The notes beneath the pieces are model-generated. The model was not told the origin of the DNA, made no database searches, and was given only the letters and a program-made list of their open reading frames with translations. A stretch of DNA of 18,255 bases. Source: Stenotrophomonas maltophilia (lineage in GTDB: Bacteria > Pseudomonadota > Gammaproteobacteria > Xanthomonadales > Xanthomonadaceae). A program made the position numbers and the translations under genes. Location: the NCBI GenBank assembly GCA_002364755.1, contig DEZI01000013.1, positions 1 through 18,255 of the forward strand. The letters run 5' to 3'. Positions 1 to 8,981 of this stretch are shown in pieces (within the stretch, counting starts at the first letter, position 1; each line of letters starts with the position of its first letter).

Positions 1-20
1 GTCAGGAGTTGCCAGCCTAT

Positions 21-74
21 TCTTGGAACACCGTCCCCGGCCGACAACGCCGAGGACGGTGAAGATTTCCAAGA
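21..74. other. Long imperfect hairpin of unknown function
   Basis: Positions 21-28 pair with 67-74 (8 bp), 29-36 pair with 54-61 (8 bp), and 38-41 pair with 49-52 (4 bp). There is a five-base bulge at 62-66, one mismatch (37/53) and a loop at 42-48. Twenty pairs in 54 bases is well beyond chance, so this is probably a structured RNA segment or the end of an element that begins outside the window. I do not recognise the family. It does not match the 3' ends of tRNA, 5S, tmRNA, RNase P or SRP RNA as I remember them. Strand is undetermined. Confidence 0.5.
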
Positions 75-117
75 CCCGCTATCCGGTAGATCGCAAGGCT
101 GCACCGCTTAAGTGAAC

Positions 118-146
118 AGCATTACCGCACTGCGGGGCTTTTTTTG
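118..146 (+). terminator. Candidate weak intrinsic terminator, plus strand
   Basis: A short GC stem (CCGC 125-128 with GCGG 132-135) is followed by GGC and seven T residues (139-145). The stem is only 4 bp, so termination may be inefficient. It would end any plus-strand transcript coming from left of the window, including the hairpin at 21-74. Confidence 0.4.
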
Positions 147-161
147 CCTTCGGGATGGCTC

Positions 162-184
162 ATCCACGCATGGCGTGGATCTAC
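162..184 (-). repeat. SMAG/GTAG REP-like hairpin
   Basis: On the minus strand the sequence is GTAG (181-184) followed by a perfect 8-bp stem, ATCCACGC/GCGTGGAT (162-169 with 173-180), around a CAT loop. GTAG plus an 8-bp stem and 3-4 base loop is the signature of Stenotrophomonas SMAG repeats. The same stem sequence recurs at 15949-15971. Confidence 0.8.
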
Positions 185-190
185 TGCGTC

Positions 191-213
191 CGCCGGGCAT
201 GGCTCGGCAGCAT
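191..213 (-). repeat. Degenerate SMAG-like hairpin
   Basis: CGCCGGGC (191-198), loop ATG, then GCTCGGCA (202-209). The stem carries an A-C mismatch and a wobble pair, and the expected CTAC (GTAG on the minus strand) is replaced by GCAT. One arm is of the GCCGGGC type and the other of the GCTCGGC type, so the copy looks like a decayed hybrid of two SMAG subtypes. Confidence 0.5.
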
Positions 214-223
214 CGACCCACCG

Positions 224-246
224 GTAGCGCCGGGCCATGCCCGGCG
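224..246 (+). repeat. SMAG/GTAG REP-like hairpin
   Basis: GTAG (224-227) precedes a perfect 8-bp stem, CGCCGGGC/GCCCGGCG (228-235 with 239-246), with loop CAT. It forms an inverted pair with the identical stem at 277-299, separated by 30 bases. Such paired REP units can form a larger cruciform or a bidirectional 3' hairpin. Confidence 0.8.
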
Positions 247-276
247 GAATGCATTCCCGCGCGCGATCACGGGCAA

Positions 277-299
277 CGCCGGGCATGGCCCGGCGCTAC
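277..299 (-). repeat. SMAG/GTAG REP-like hairpin
   Basis: CGCCGGGC (277-284), loop ATG, GCCCGGCG (288-295), then CTAC (296-299), which is GTAG on the minus strand. This is the inverted partner of the copy at 224-246. It lies eight bases past the stop codon of the beta-glucosidase gene, so the pair may form the 3' end structure of that mRNA. Confidence 0.8.
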
Positions 300-307
300 C
301 GCGGGGC

Positions 308-2839
<2,532 letters not shown>

Positions 2840-2919
2840 TGGGCTCTACCTCCGTGGATGAAGTTCCTGGCACGCGTGTCTGCGACCGCACGCCGGCATG
2901 GGCGCTTGCGCACCGCTCC

Positions 2920-2933
2920 TGACAGCGCTGTCA
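2920..2933. promoter_or_regulatory. LacI-family operator, perfect 14-bp palindrome
   Basis: TGACAGCGCTGTCA is a perfect palindrome with the central CG step typical of LacI-family operators. It overlaps the proposed -10 box of the GH3 promoter, which fits repression. Near copies lie upstream of the TonB-dependent receptor (4412, 4514 and 4649). The LacI-type protein encoded between them is the obvious candidate to bind. Confidence 0.8.
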
Positions 2934-2958
2934 TATAAGGCGATCCCGCTGCTGTCAA
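2927..2958 (-). promoter_or_regulatory. Promoter of the GH3 gene
   Basis: On the minus strand a consensus -35 TTGACA (2958-2953) is followed after 17 bases by TATGAC as a -10. The -10 runs into the operator palindrome at 2920-2933. The -35 itself contains a TGTCA half-site. Transcription would start about 80 bases before the GTG start. Boxes are inferred from sequence only. Confidence 0.6.
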
Positions 2959-3180
2959 TCGTTGTTCGCGGGCAACGTGCCGGCCGTCCCGCAACCACGG
3001 GGCCTGGCGCATCATCGACACGCCAGCGCAATGCGTGGGTGCTGCATCGCGACACGAAATCGGGACGTGCCAGCGCCCCTCATGTCGTGGCAACATCCGC
3101 CTGCTTCGGCAACACCGACCGGGCCAGCACGCACTACCATCGCCGCGTGCCCGCCGCCTTCCAGGAGGAACCATCGCATC

Positions 3181-4188
3181 ATGCGCAGTCGAATCGAGGA
3201 TGTCGCCGCCGTTGCAGGGGTTTCGATCAAGACCGTGTCGCGCGTGCTCAACCATGAGCCGAACGTGCGCGAGCAGACCCGCGAACGCGTGCTGGCGGCG
3301 GTGGCGCGGCTGGGCTACAAGCCCAACCTGTCGGCGCGCAGCCTGGCCGGGCAGCGCTCGTATGCACTGGCGCTGGTCTACAACAATCCGTCGCGCAACT
3401 ACCTGATGGAAATCCAGAGCGGCATGCTGGAAGCCTGCCATGCGCAGCACTACAACCTGATCCTGGGCCCGGTCGGCACCGGCCGCCGCACCCTGCCCGA
3501 CCTGGCCGCGCTGTTCGAGAATTCGCGCCCGGATGGCGTGGTGCTGATCCCGCCGCTGACCGACGACGAGGTGGTGCTGTCGTACCTGGAAGAACAGGAC
3601 ATCCCCTTCGCCTGCATCGCGCCACGCCACCCGGAAGGCCGCATCGGCGTGCGCATGGATGAAACCACCGCCGTGGTCGAACTGATCGGCCACCTCGTCG
3701 CGCAGGGCCATCGCCGCATCGGCCACATCAAGGGCCCGCGCGCGCACGGTGCCTGCCAGTGGCGCCACGCCGGTTACCGCCAGGCGCTGCGCGAGGCGGG
3801 CATCGCCTACGACCCGGAACTGGTGGTCAGCGGCCAGTTCTCGTTCGAGTCCGGGGTGGACGCCGCCAACACCCTGCTCGAGCTGGATGACCCGCCGACG
3901 GCGATCTTCGCCGCCAACGACGACATGGCCGCTGCGGTGTACCGCGTGGCGGGCGAACGTGGCCTGCGCGTGCCGCGCGACCTGTCGGTGTGCGGCTTCG
4001 ACGACACGCCGATTGCCGGCCACATCTATCCCGCGCTGACCACGGTGCGCCAGCCGACCGCGCACATGGGCCGGCTGGCGACCGAGCAGCTGATCGAGCA
4101 CATCCGCGCCGAGACGGCCGGACGCATGATCACCGTCGAGCACGCGGTGCTGGATCGCGAATCGACCGCGGCACCACGCCGGCGCTGA
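3181..4188 (+). CDS. LacI-family transcriptional regulator
   Basis: 335-aa protein starting at ATG 3181, 12 bases after AGGAGG. The reading frame is open further upstream, but that extension has no family character, and LacI proteins begin at the helix-turn-helix. Residues 1-55 form the LacI HTH and hinge (IEDVAAVAGVS, recognition helix TVSRVLN, then GYKPNLSARSL). Residues about 60-330 form the periplasmic-binding-like sensor domain, with the family landmarks RPDGVVLIPP, AIFAANDDMAA and SVCGFDDTPI. It is expected to bind as a dimer to the TGACAGCGCTGTCA sites before the GH3 and receptor genes and to release on binding a sugar, probably a glucoside from the locus's substrate. The ligand is not known. 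It resembles regulators of Xanthomonas carbohydrate (CUT) loci. Confidence 0.92.
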   Translation: MRSRIEDVAAVAGVSIKTVSRVLNHEPNVREQTRERVLAAVARLGYKPNLSARSLAGQRSYALALVYNNPSRNYLMEIQSGMLEACHAQHYNLILGPVGTGRRTLPDLAALFENSRPDGVVLIPPLTDDEVVLSYLEEQDIPFACIAPRHPEGRIGVRMDETTAVVELIGHLVAQGHRRIGHIKGPRAHGACQWRHAGYRQALREAGIAYDPELVVSGQFSFESGVDAANTLLELDDPPTAIFAANDDMAAAVYRVAGERGLRVPRDLSVCGFDDTPIAGHIYPALTTVRQPTAHMGRLATEQLIEHIRAETAGRMITVEHAVLDRESTAAPRRR

Positions 4189-4411
4189 CGCTCCCTGCCG
4201 CAGCGGACCGACGCGTCCGTTGCGGTTTTCCTCGCATCCCGGCGCACGCGGGCGGCCGCCGCTTCGCCGTGCGCGATGAAACGTCCGTGCGTGCCCAGCA
4301 CCGTACACGCGTTGTCCGCGGGCGCTCGTTGCCATGTCCAGAACCTGTCCTCCCGGTCATTGATTCAAGCCATCAAGCGGACATGCACGACATCCGGTGC
4401 GTGCTCCATTT

Positions 4412-4425
4412 GTCCAGCGCTGTCA
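4412..4425. promoter_or_regulatory. Degenerate LacI-type operator copy
   Basis: GTCCAGCGCTGTCA keeps the core and right half-site AGCGCTGTCA of the GH3 operator and differs at the first three positions. It lies about 340 bases before the receptor start, so it could be an auxiliary site for DNA looping. It is weaker on its own than the next two copies. Confidence 0.45.
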
Positions 4426-4428
4426 GTA

Positions 4429-4498
4429 CACAACAGCTGCTGCGCTCCGCCTGTGCACAACAGCATCCGCGCAGTTTTGTTCTGCACCGCACAACACA
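4429..4498 (+). repeat. Three short direct repeats (CACAACA) in regulatory region
   Basis: CACAACAGC occurs at 4429-4437 and 4456-4464, and CACAACACA at 4490-4498, with starts 27 and 34 bases apart. They lie between the first two operator-like sites. They could be half-sites for a second regulator. No known factor is assigned. Confidence 0.35.
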
Positions 4499-4513
4499 AT
4501 TCCACCGCTCCAT

Positions 4514-4527
4514 TGGCAGCGCTGTCA
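4514..4527. promoter_or_regulatory. LacI-type operator copy, one mismatch
   Basis: TGGCAGCGCTGTCA differs at one position from the perfect palindrome at 2920-2933. It lies about 225 bases before the receptor start and 135 bases from the proximal site at 4649, a spacing compatible with looping by a tetrameric or paired-dimer regulator. Confidence 0.65.
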
Positions 4528-4648
4528 TTGCTGGAAAACCGCTGCAAATACCGCCGACAAAGGGAATTCATCAGCCTGAGCGCATTCATGGCAACGTTTA
4601 CATGGCGACCCACCCCAGCGCCGATCAGGTGCACTTGATGGCGGTTTG

Positions 4649-4677
4649 TTGACAACGCTGTCAACCGTCGTTCCAAT
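4649..4677 (+). promoter_or_regulatory. Receptor promoter with overlapping operator
   Basis: TTGACAACGCTGTCAA (4649-4664) has perfect 6-bp arms, TTGACA/TGTCAA, and matches the GH3 operator apart from one central base. Its left arm is also a consensus -35. A weak -10, TCCAAT (4672-4677), follows at 17 bases. A repressor bound here would block polymerase. Start-to-ATG distance would be about 70 bases. Confidence 0.6.
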
Positions 4678-4752
4678 CCGGCCACATGCAGTAACCCGCG
4701 ATCGGGACAACGCCGCAACGACACCACCGAATTCCCTGGGGAGGGAGCTTCC

Positions 4753-7743
4753 ATGAAGACGTACAAGGCAGTACCTCGCAAGACGATGCTCACTTCCGCG
4801 CTGCTCGCAGCGCTTGCTGCACCGGCCTGGGCGCAGGATGCACCTGCCGGCGAAACACCCGACCCGGCCACGCTCGATACGGTGCAGGTCACCGGTATCC
4901 GCGGCAGCCTGCAGTCGTCGATGAACCTCAAGCGTGACAGCCAGGGCGTGGTCGATGGCATCGTCGCCGAGGACATCGGCAAGTTCCCCGATACCAATCT
5001 GGCAGAGTCGCTGCAGCGCATCAGCGGCGTGTCGATCGACCGCACCTCCAGCGGCGAAGGCTCGAAGGTAACCGTGCGCGGCATCGGCCCCGACTACAAC
5101 CTGGTGCTGTTGAATGGTCGGCAGATGCCGGCGTCCAACCTGGGCAACGGCGGTGGCGGCCTGAACGGATCGCGCTCGTTCGACTTCGCCAACATCGCCT
5201 CCGAATCGATCTCGGCGGTGGAGGTGTACAAGACCACCCGCGCAGACAACCCGACCGGCGGCATTGGCGCAACGATCAACATCAAGACAATGCGCCCCCT
5301 GGAAGCGGCACCGGTCATCAGCCTGGGCATGAAGGCGGTGCACGATACCTCCAACGACAATGTGCCACGCACGATGCAGGGGTCCAACATCACCGGTGAG
5401 CTGTCAGGCATCTTCAGCCAGACCTATGCCGATGGGCGCTTCGGTGTAGTGCTCAGTGGCAGCCACCAGGAGCGTGATTCGGGGTTCAACCAAGCCACTG
5501 TGGCCGAAGGCTGGGCCACCCTGCGCGGCAATGACACTTCCGACTGGCGGGCCTTGCCGCAGCCGGGCCAGGGCTACTCGGACCGCATCAGCAACCGTCC
5601 CGGTCCGAACGATATCTACGGCCGGCCGCAGAACACCGCCTACAACGTCAACGCTGTGCAGCGCCAGCGCACCAACGGGCAGGCGACCCTGCAATGGAAG
5701 CCGGTGGACAACGTGACCACCACGCTCGATTACACCTACGTGGAAAACAAGGTGCAGCAACAGCGCAGCGAGCTTTCGGTGTGGTTCAACTACGGCCCGG
5801 GTGACAGCACCTGGACCAACGGCCCCGTGGCCGCGCCGATCGTCTATAGCGAAGACGTGGTCAACGGCGATGTCGCCATGGGCGGCATGAAGCTGGCCAC
5901 GAAGAACAGCATGGAATCGGTGGGTTTCAATGTGGAGTGGGAGGTCAACGACGCACTGGATCTGTCATTCGACTACCACCGCGCCAGTGCTGAATCCCAG
6001 CCGGATGGCCCTTACGGCTCCGCCGGTGTGCTGGGCGTAGCTGCCTACGTGCGCGGCAAGACCACCGTGGATTACAGCGGCGAGCTGCCCATCATCAACA
6101 TCGCCCTTCCGCCCGGTGGCGTGCAGGCATCGGACGCCCTGGTGACCGGCTCGGTGTTCCAGAACAGTTACAACAAGTCGGAGGTGGAGCAGTTCCAGGC
6201 CAAGGGCGTGTTCCGTTTTGCCGACTACTCGGCACTGGATTTCGGCGTGGGCCACACCCAGGTCGACAACCGCTCGGCGGCTGCCATCGAGCAGCGCGAC
6301 AGCTGGGGCGGCGTGGGCACACCGGCAGACTACGACGACAGCATCTGGTACGCCGATGACATGGGCAAGTACTTCAAGGCGTTCTCCGGCCACAACGATC
6401 CCCGGCTGACCGGTCAGTTCCTGGTGTTCGACTTCGACCGCCTGCGCGACCGCGCCGCGCAGGTCGCCAACGGAGCGGAGCCAGCCTGCCCCACCTGCTA
6501 TCTGGCCCCTACCGAGTACTCCGAGGATATCCGCACGAAAGAGACCTCCAAGAGCGCCTATCTGCAGTACCGCACCACGTTCGACTGGAACATGCCGCTG
6601 CACGTCGCGGCCGGCGTGCGCTACGAGCAGACTGAAGTTGAATCGCTGGCGCTGGTCAGGGTGCCGACCTCGATCAGCTGGAACTCGCTCAACGAATTCA
6701 ACATCACCTATGCCGACGAAGGTGCATTCGTCGGCGGCAAAGGCAAGTACGACTATCTGCTGCCCAACGTCGACCTGAAGCTCGACTTCAGCGAGTCGCT
6801 CGCCCTGCGCGGCAGCTACAGCCGCAGCCTCGGTCGGCCTGGCTGGACGCAGATCGAAAGTGGCCAGCGCCTGGATAACATCGTGCGCACCCAGGGCGGC
6901 ACCGGCTCGCGCGGCAATCCGGCACTGGAGCCGTTGCTGTCGGACAATTTCGACCTGTCGCTGGAGTGGTACTACGGCGAGGCCAGCTACGCTTCGGTGG
7001 GCTTCTTCCGCAAGAACATCAAGAACTTCATCAGCAACACCATCGCGCGCGAGAACGCCGGCAGCCTGCATACGCCGGTCGGTGGCGCCTACTGGAACGA
7101 GGCGCTGGCATCAGGCTGCGTGACCACCGACACGGTATGCATCCGCAACTACATCTTCACCAACCACGCTGGCGATCCGGGCGTGACCTCCACGGGCGTC
7201 AACTCGGCCGGCCAGCAGACCGGCAGCATCGTCGGCCAGCCGGGTGACCCGATTGCCGGGTTCGACATCACTCTGCCCGCCAACCAGCGCTCGGACCACC
7301 TCGATGGCTGGGAAGTGGCGGTGCAGCACCTGTTCGGCCAATCCGGTTTCGGCCTGGCCGCCAACTACACCAAGGTGAAGTCGGGGCTGACCTTCAACAA
7401 CCTCAGCCTGGGTGACCAGTACCCGATGATCGGCCTGAGCGATTCGGCCAACCTGGTCGCGTTCTATGACAAGAATTCGTGGCAGATCCGTGCGGCCTAC
7501 AACTGGCGTGACAAGTTCCTCAACGGCATCGGTGGCCAGGGCCCGAACCCGAACTACACCGCCGCCTACGGCCAGCTCGATCTGAACATCAGCTACGCGG
7601 TGAGCGAGCAGCTGACGCTGAGCCTGGAAGCGATCAACCTGACCGACGAGACCATGCGCACCTACGCTCGCCACACCAACATGCTGCGCTACGCCACCCA
7701 GACCGGCCCGCGCTACATGTTCGGCGTGCGTTACAAGTTCTGA
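4753..7743 (+). CDS. TonB-dependent outer-membrane receptor (Caulobacter-type), probable carbohydrate transporter
   Basis: 996-aa protein with a strong ribosome site (GGGAGGGAG). The signal peptide is residues 1-27, ending WA, cleaved AWA|QD. A TonB-box-like segment LDTVQVTGIR (41-50) follows, then the plug domain, with the blocks VVDGIVAEDIGKFPDTNLAE, LQRISGVSIDR and VRGIGPDYNLVLLNGRQMP. The rest is a long 22-strand-type barrel ending in the outer-membrane signature RYKF. It takes up a substrate across the outer membrane using TonB/ExbBD energy. The plug blocks and size match the TIGR01782 group, which is common in Xanthomonadales sugar-uptake loci. Its neighbours, a GH3 beta-glucosidase and a LacI regulator with shared operators, point to beta-glucoside or glucan oligosaccharides. 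No inner-membrane transporter is in the window. An iron-siderophore role is less likely. Confidence 0.92.
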   Translation: MKTYKAVPRKTMLTSALLAALAAPAWAQDAPAGETPDPATLDTVQVTGIRGSLQSSMNLKRDSQGVVDGIVAEDIGKFPDTNLAESLQRISGVSIDRTSSGEGSKVTVRGIGPDYNLVLLNGRQMPASNLGNGGGGLNGSRSFDFANIASESISAVEVYKTTRADNPTGGIGATINIKTMRPLEAAPVISLGMKAVHDTSNDNVPRTMQGSNITGELSGIFSQTYADGRFGVVLSGSHQERDSGFNQATVAEGWATLRGNDTSDWRALPQPGQGYSDRISNRPGPNDIYGRPQNTAYNVNAVQRQRTNGQATLQWKPVDNVTTTLDYTYVENKVQQQRSELSVWFNYGPGDSTWTNGPVAAPIVYSEDVVNGDVAMGGMKLATKNSMESVGFNVEWEVNDALDLSFDYHRASAESQPDGPYGSAGVLGVAAYVRGKTTVDYSGELPIINIALPPGGVQASDALVTGSVFQNSYNKSEVEQFQAKGVFRFADYSALDFGVGHTQVDNRSAAAIEQRDSWGGVGTPADYDDSIWYADDMGKYFKAFSGHNDPRLTGQFLVFDFDRLRDRAAQVANGAEPACPTCYLAPTEYSEDIRTKETSKSAYLQYRTTFDWNMPLHVAAGVRYEQTEVESLALVRVPTSISWNSLNEFNITYADEGAFVGGKGKYDYLLPNVDLKLDFSESLALRGSYSRSLGRPGWTQIESGQRLDNIVRTQGGTGSRGNPALEPLLSDNFDLSLEWYYGEASYASVGFFRKNIKNFISNTIARENAGSLHTPVGGAYWNEALASGCVTTDTVCIRNYIFTNHAGDPGVTSTGVNSAGQQTGSIVGQPGDPIAGFDITLPANQRSDHLDGWEVAVQHLFGQSGFGLAANYTKVKSGLTFNNLSLGDQYPMIGLSDSANLVAFYDKNSWQIRAAYNWRDKFLNGIGGQGPNPNYTAAYGQLDLNISYAVSEQLTLSLEAINLTDETMRTYARHTNMLRYATQTGPRYMFGVRYKF

Positions 7744-7761
7744 CCGGCTGCAGTACCGTGG

Positions 7762-7785
7762 GGCCGGGCATGGGCTCGGCTCTAC
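7762..7785 (-). repeat. SMAG/GTAG REP-like hairpin, hybrid arms
   Basis: GGCCGGGC (7762-7769), loop ATGG, GCTCGGCT (7774-7781), then CTAC (7782-7785), i.e. GTAG on the minus strand. The two arms belong to different SMAG subtypes, so the stem depends on wobble pairs on one strand. It sits just after the receptor stop. Confidence 0.75.
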
Positions 7786-7812
7786 GGGGCAGTCATCGGC
7801 CCGTGCAATTCT

Positions 7813-7836
7813 GTAGAGCCGAGCCCACGCTCGGCT
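7813..7836 (+). repeat. SMAG/GTAG REP-like hairpin
   Basis: GTAG (7813-7816) followed by a perfect 8-bp stem AGCCGAGC/GCTCGGCT (7817-7824 with 7829-7836), loop CCAC. It is the inverted partner of the copy at 7762-7785. The pair fills most of the 117-base gap between the receptor and the cupin-like gene and may protect or partly terminate the receptor mRNA. Confidence 0.8.
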
Positions 7837-7860
7837 CCACTCTGCCCTGGACACCCGTGC

Positions 7861-8874
7861 ATGCCTCCGCCCTGCCCCATCGAAGAGATCCACGGCCTGG
7901 ACCCGGCGCAGCTGCCTATGCAGCTGCCCACCTGGACCACGCCGAAGGTGATCCGTGGGCTGGTGGCGCACTGGCCGCTGGTGATGGCCGCGCGCCGATC
8001 CGCCGCCGAGGCGGTGGCCCACCTGGCCAGCTTCGACCATGGGCAGATGCCGGTGACGGCGACCACCGCCGCACCCGACACGCGGGGCCGGCTGTTCTAC
8101 AACGAAGACATGAGCGGCTTCAATTTCCGCCGCGAGCAGATTCCGCTGAAGGTGGTGCTGGCCACGCTGCTGAAGTACGCCAGCGATCCCGCGCCGCCAT
8201 CCATCTATGTGGCTTCGACCACGCTGGACAGCTTCCTGCCGGGTTTCAGCCAGGCCAATCCGCTGCGCCTCGGCGTGGCCGATCCGCTGGCCAGCATCTG
8301 GATCGGCAACCGCTCGCGCATCGCCGCCCACCAGGACGTGCCGGACAACCTGGCCTGCGTGGCGGCCGGCCGCCGCCGCGTCACCCTGTTCGCCCCGGAA
8401 CAGATCGACAACCTGTACGTCGGGCCGCTGGACTTCACCCCGGCTGGCCAGGCGATCAGCCTGGTCGATTTCCATGCACCGGACCTCCAGCGCTTCCCGC
8501 GCTTCGCGCAGGCGTGGGCACAGGCCCAGGTGGCGGAGCTGGAGCCCGGCGACGCGGTGTTCATTCCCTCGCTGTGGTGGCACCACATGGAGGGCCTGGA
8601 AGCGTTCAACGTGCTGGTCAACAGCTGGTGGCGACCGGTGCCGGCCTGGATGGATTCACCGATGAACGCGCTGATGCTGGCCATCCTCGCCCTGCGCGAC
8701 CTGCCGCCGGAACAGCGCGCGCACTGGCGCACGATGCTTGACCACTATGTCTTCGACGCCGGTGCGCACACTGCCGCGCACGTGCCGCCGGATGCGCAGG
8801 GCGTGCTGGCGCCGCTCGATGCAGCCGGCGCCGAGCGCGTGCGCGATACGCTGCGGCGACGCCTGCAACGCTGA
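7861..8874 (+). CDS. Cupin-like / JmjC-domain protein
   Basis: 337-aa soluble protein without signal peptide. It has the cupin_8/JmjC layout of Fe(II)- and 2-oxoglutarate-dependent oxygenases: a first metal motif HQD (His157, Asp159) in SRIAAHQDVPDN, then GRRRVTLFAPEQ and LYVGPLDF, and near the end LEPGDAVFIPSLWWHH (His241/His242), which supplies the distal metal ligand, followed by NVLVNSWW. In Caulobacter and Xanthomonas such proteins often sit beside TonB-dependent receptors, together with SapC-like and tryptophan-halogenase-like genes; those are absent here. The substrate is unknown; protein or small-molecule hydroxylation is the family expectation. There is no clear ribosome site before ATG 7861, so the start is less sure. 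It may be co-transcribed with the receptor across the SMAG pair. Confidence 0.85.
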   Translation: MPPPCPIEEIHGLDPAQLPMQLPTWTTPKVIRGLVAHWPLVMAARRSAAEAVAHLASFDHGQMPVTATTAAPDTRGRLFYNEDMSGFNFRREQIPLKVVLATLLKYASDPAPPSIYVASTTLDSFLPGFSQANPLRLGVADPLASIWIGNRSRIAAHQDVPDNLACVAAGRRRVTLFAPEQIDNLYVGPLDFTPAGQAISLVDFHAPDLQRFPRFAQAWAQAQVAELEPGDAVFIPSLWWHHMEGLEAFNVLVNSWWRPVPAWMDSPMNALMLAILALRDLPPEQRAHWRTMLDHYVFDAGAHTAAHVPPDAQGVLAPLDAAGAERVRDTLRRRLQR

Positions 8875-8947
8875 CACCGGGTCACCGTACTTTCCCCGGG
8901 GCAGGCGAATGTGTCCATAATGGCGGTTCTCCCACCGTTCGTGCCCG

Positions 8948-8963
8948 GCTGCGCTGCCGCAGC
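8948..8963 (+). other. Small hairpin in diguanylate cyclase leader
   Basis: GCTGCG (8948-8953), loop CTGC, CGCAGC (8958-8963): a perfect 6-bp stem 18 bases before the cyclase start. It may affect translation initiation. A -10-like CATAAT (8916-8921) lies upstream but has no good -35, so I do not call a promoter. Confidence 0.35.
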
Positions 8964-8981
8964 AGTGGGCGCAGTCGCCGC

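Larger units (their letters stand above)
2840..3180. other. Divergent intergenic region between GH3 gene and regulator
   Basis: This 341-base spacer holds the GH3 ribosome site, the GH3 promoter with its operator, and the regulator's ribosome site (AGGAGG at 3163-3168). I did not find a convincing promoter for the regulator. A short inverted repeat CGTTG/CAACG (2960-2964 with 2973-2977) lies just upstream of the GH3 -35 box. Confidence 0.6.
4189..4752. other. Long regulatory intergenic region before the TonB receptor
   Basis: These 564 bases contain no credible gene; open frames here are shadows. The middle part (about 4380-4680) is clearly less GC-rich than the genes. It holds three operator-like sites, three CACAACA repeats, an imperfect inverted repeat (4453-4462 with 4478-4487), a promoter candidate and the receptor's ribosome site (GGGAGGGAG around 4738-4747). 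Its length and the repeated sites suggest more elaborate control than a single repressor site. Confidence 0.6.

Noticed and set aside
2..115. Possible C-terminal end of a gene on the plus strand (frame ending TGA at 113-115)
   Set aside because: Only about 37 codons are visible, third-position GC is lower than in the other genes, and a long hairpin occupies the same bases. No family is recognised.
162..299. CRISPR array
   Set aside because: The repeats are hairpins in alternating orientation with unequal short gaps, and no cas genes are present; they match SMAG units.
2962..3180. N-terminal extension of the LacI regulator
   Set aside because: The frame is open, but the added residues do not belong to the family. 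The ribosome site at 3163 and the HTH position favour ATG 3181.
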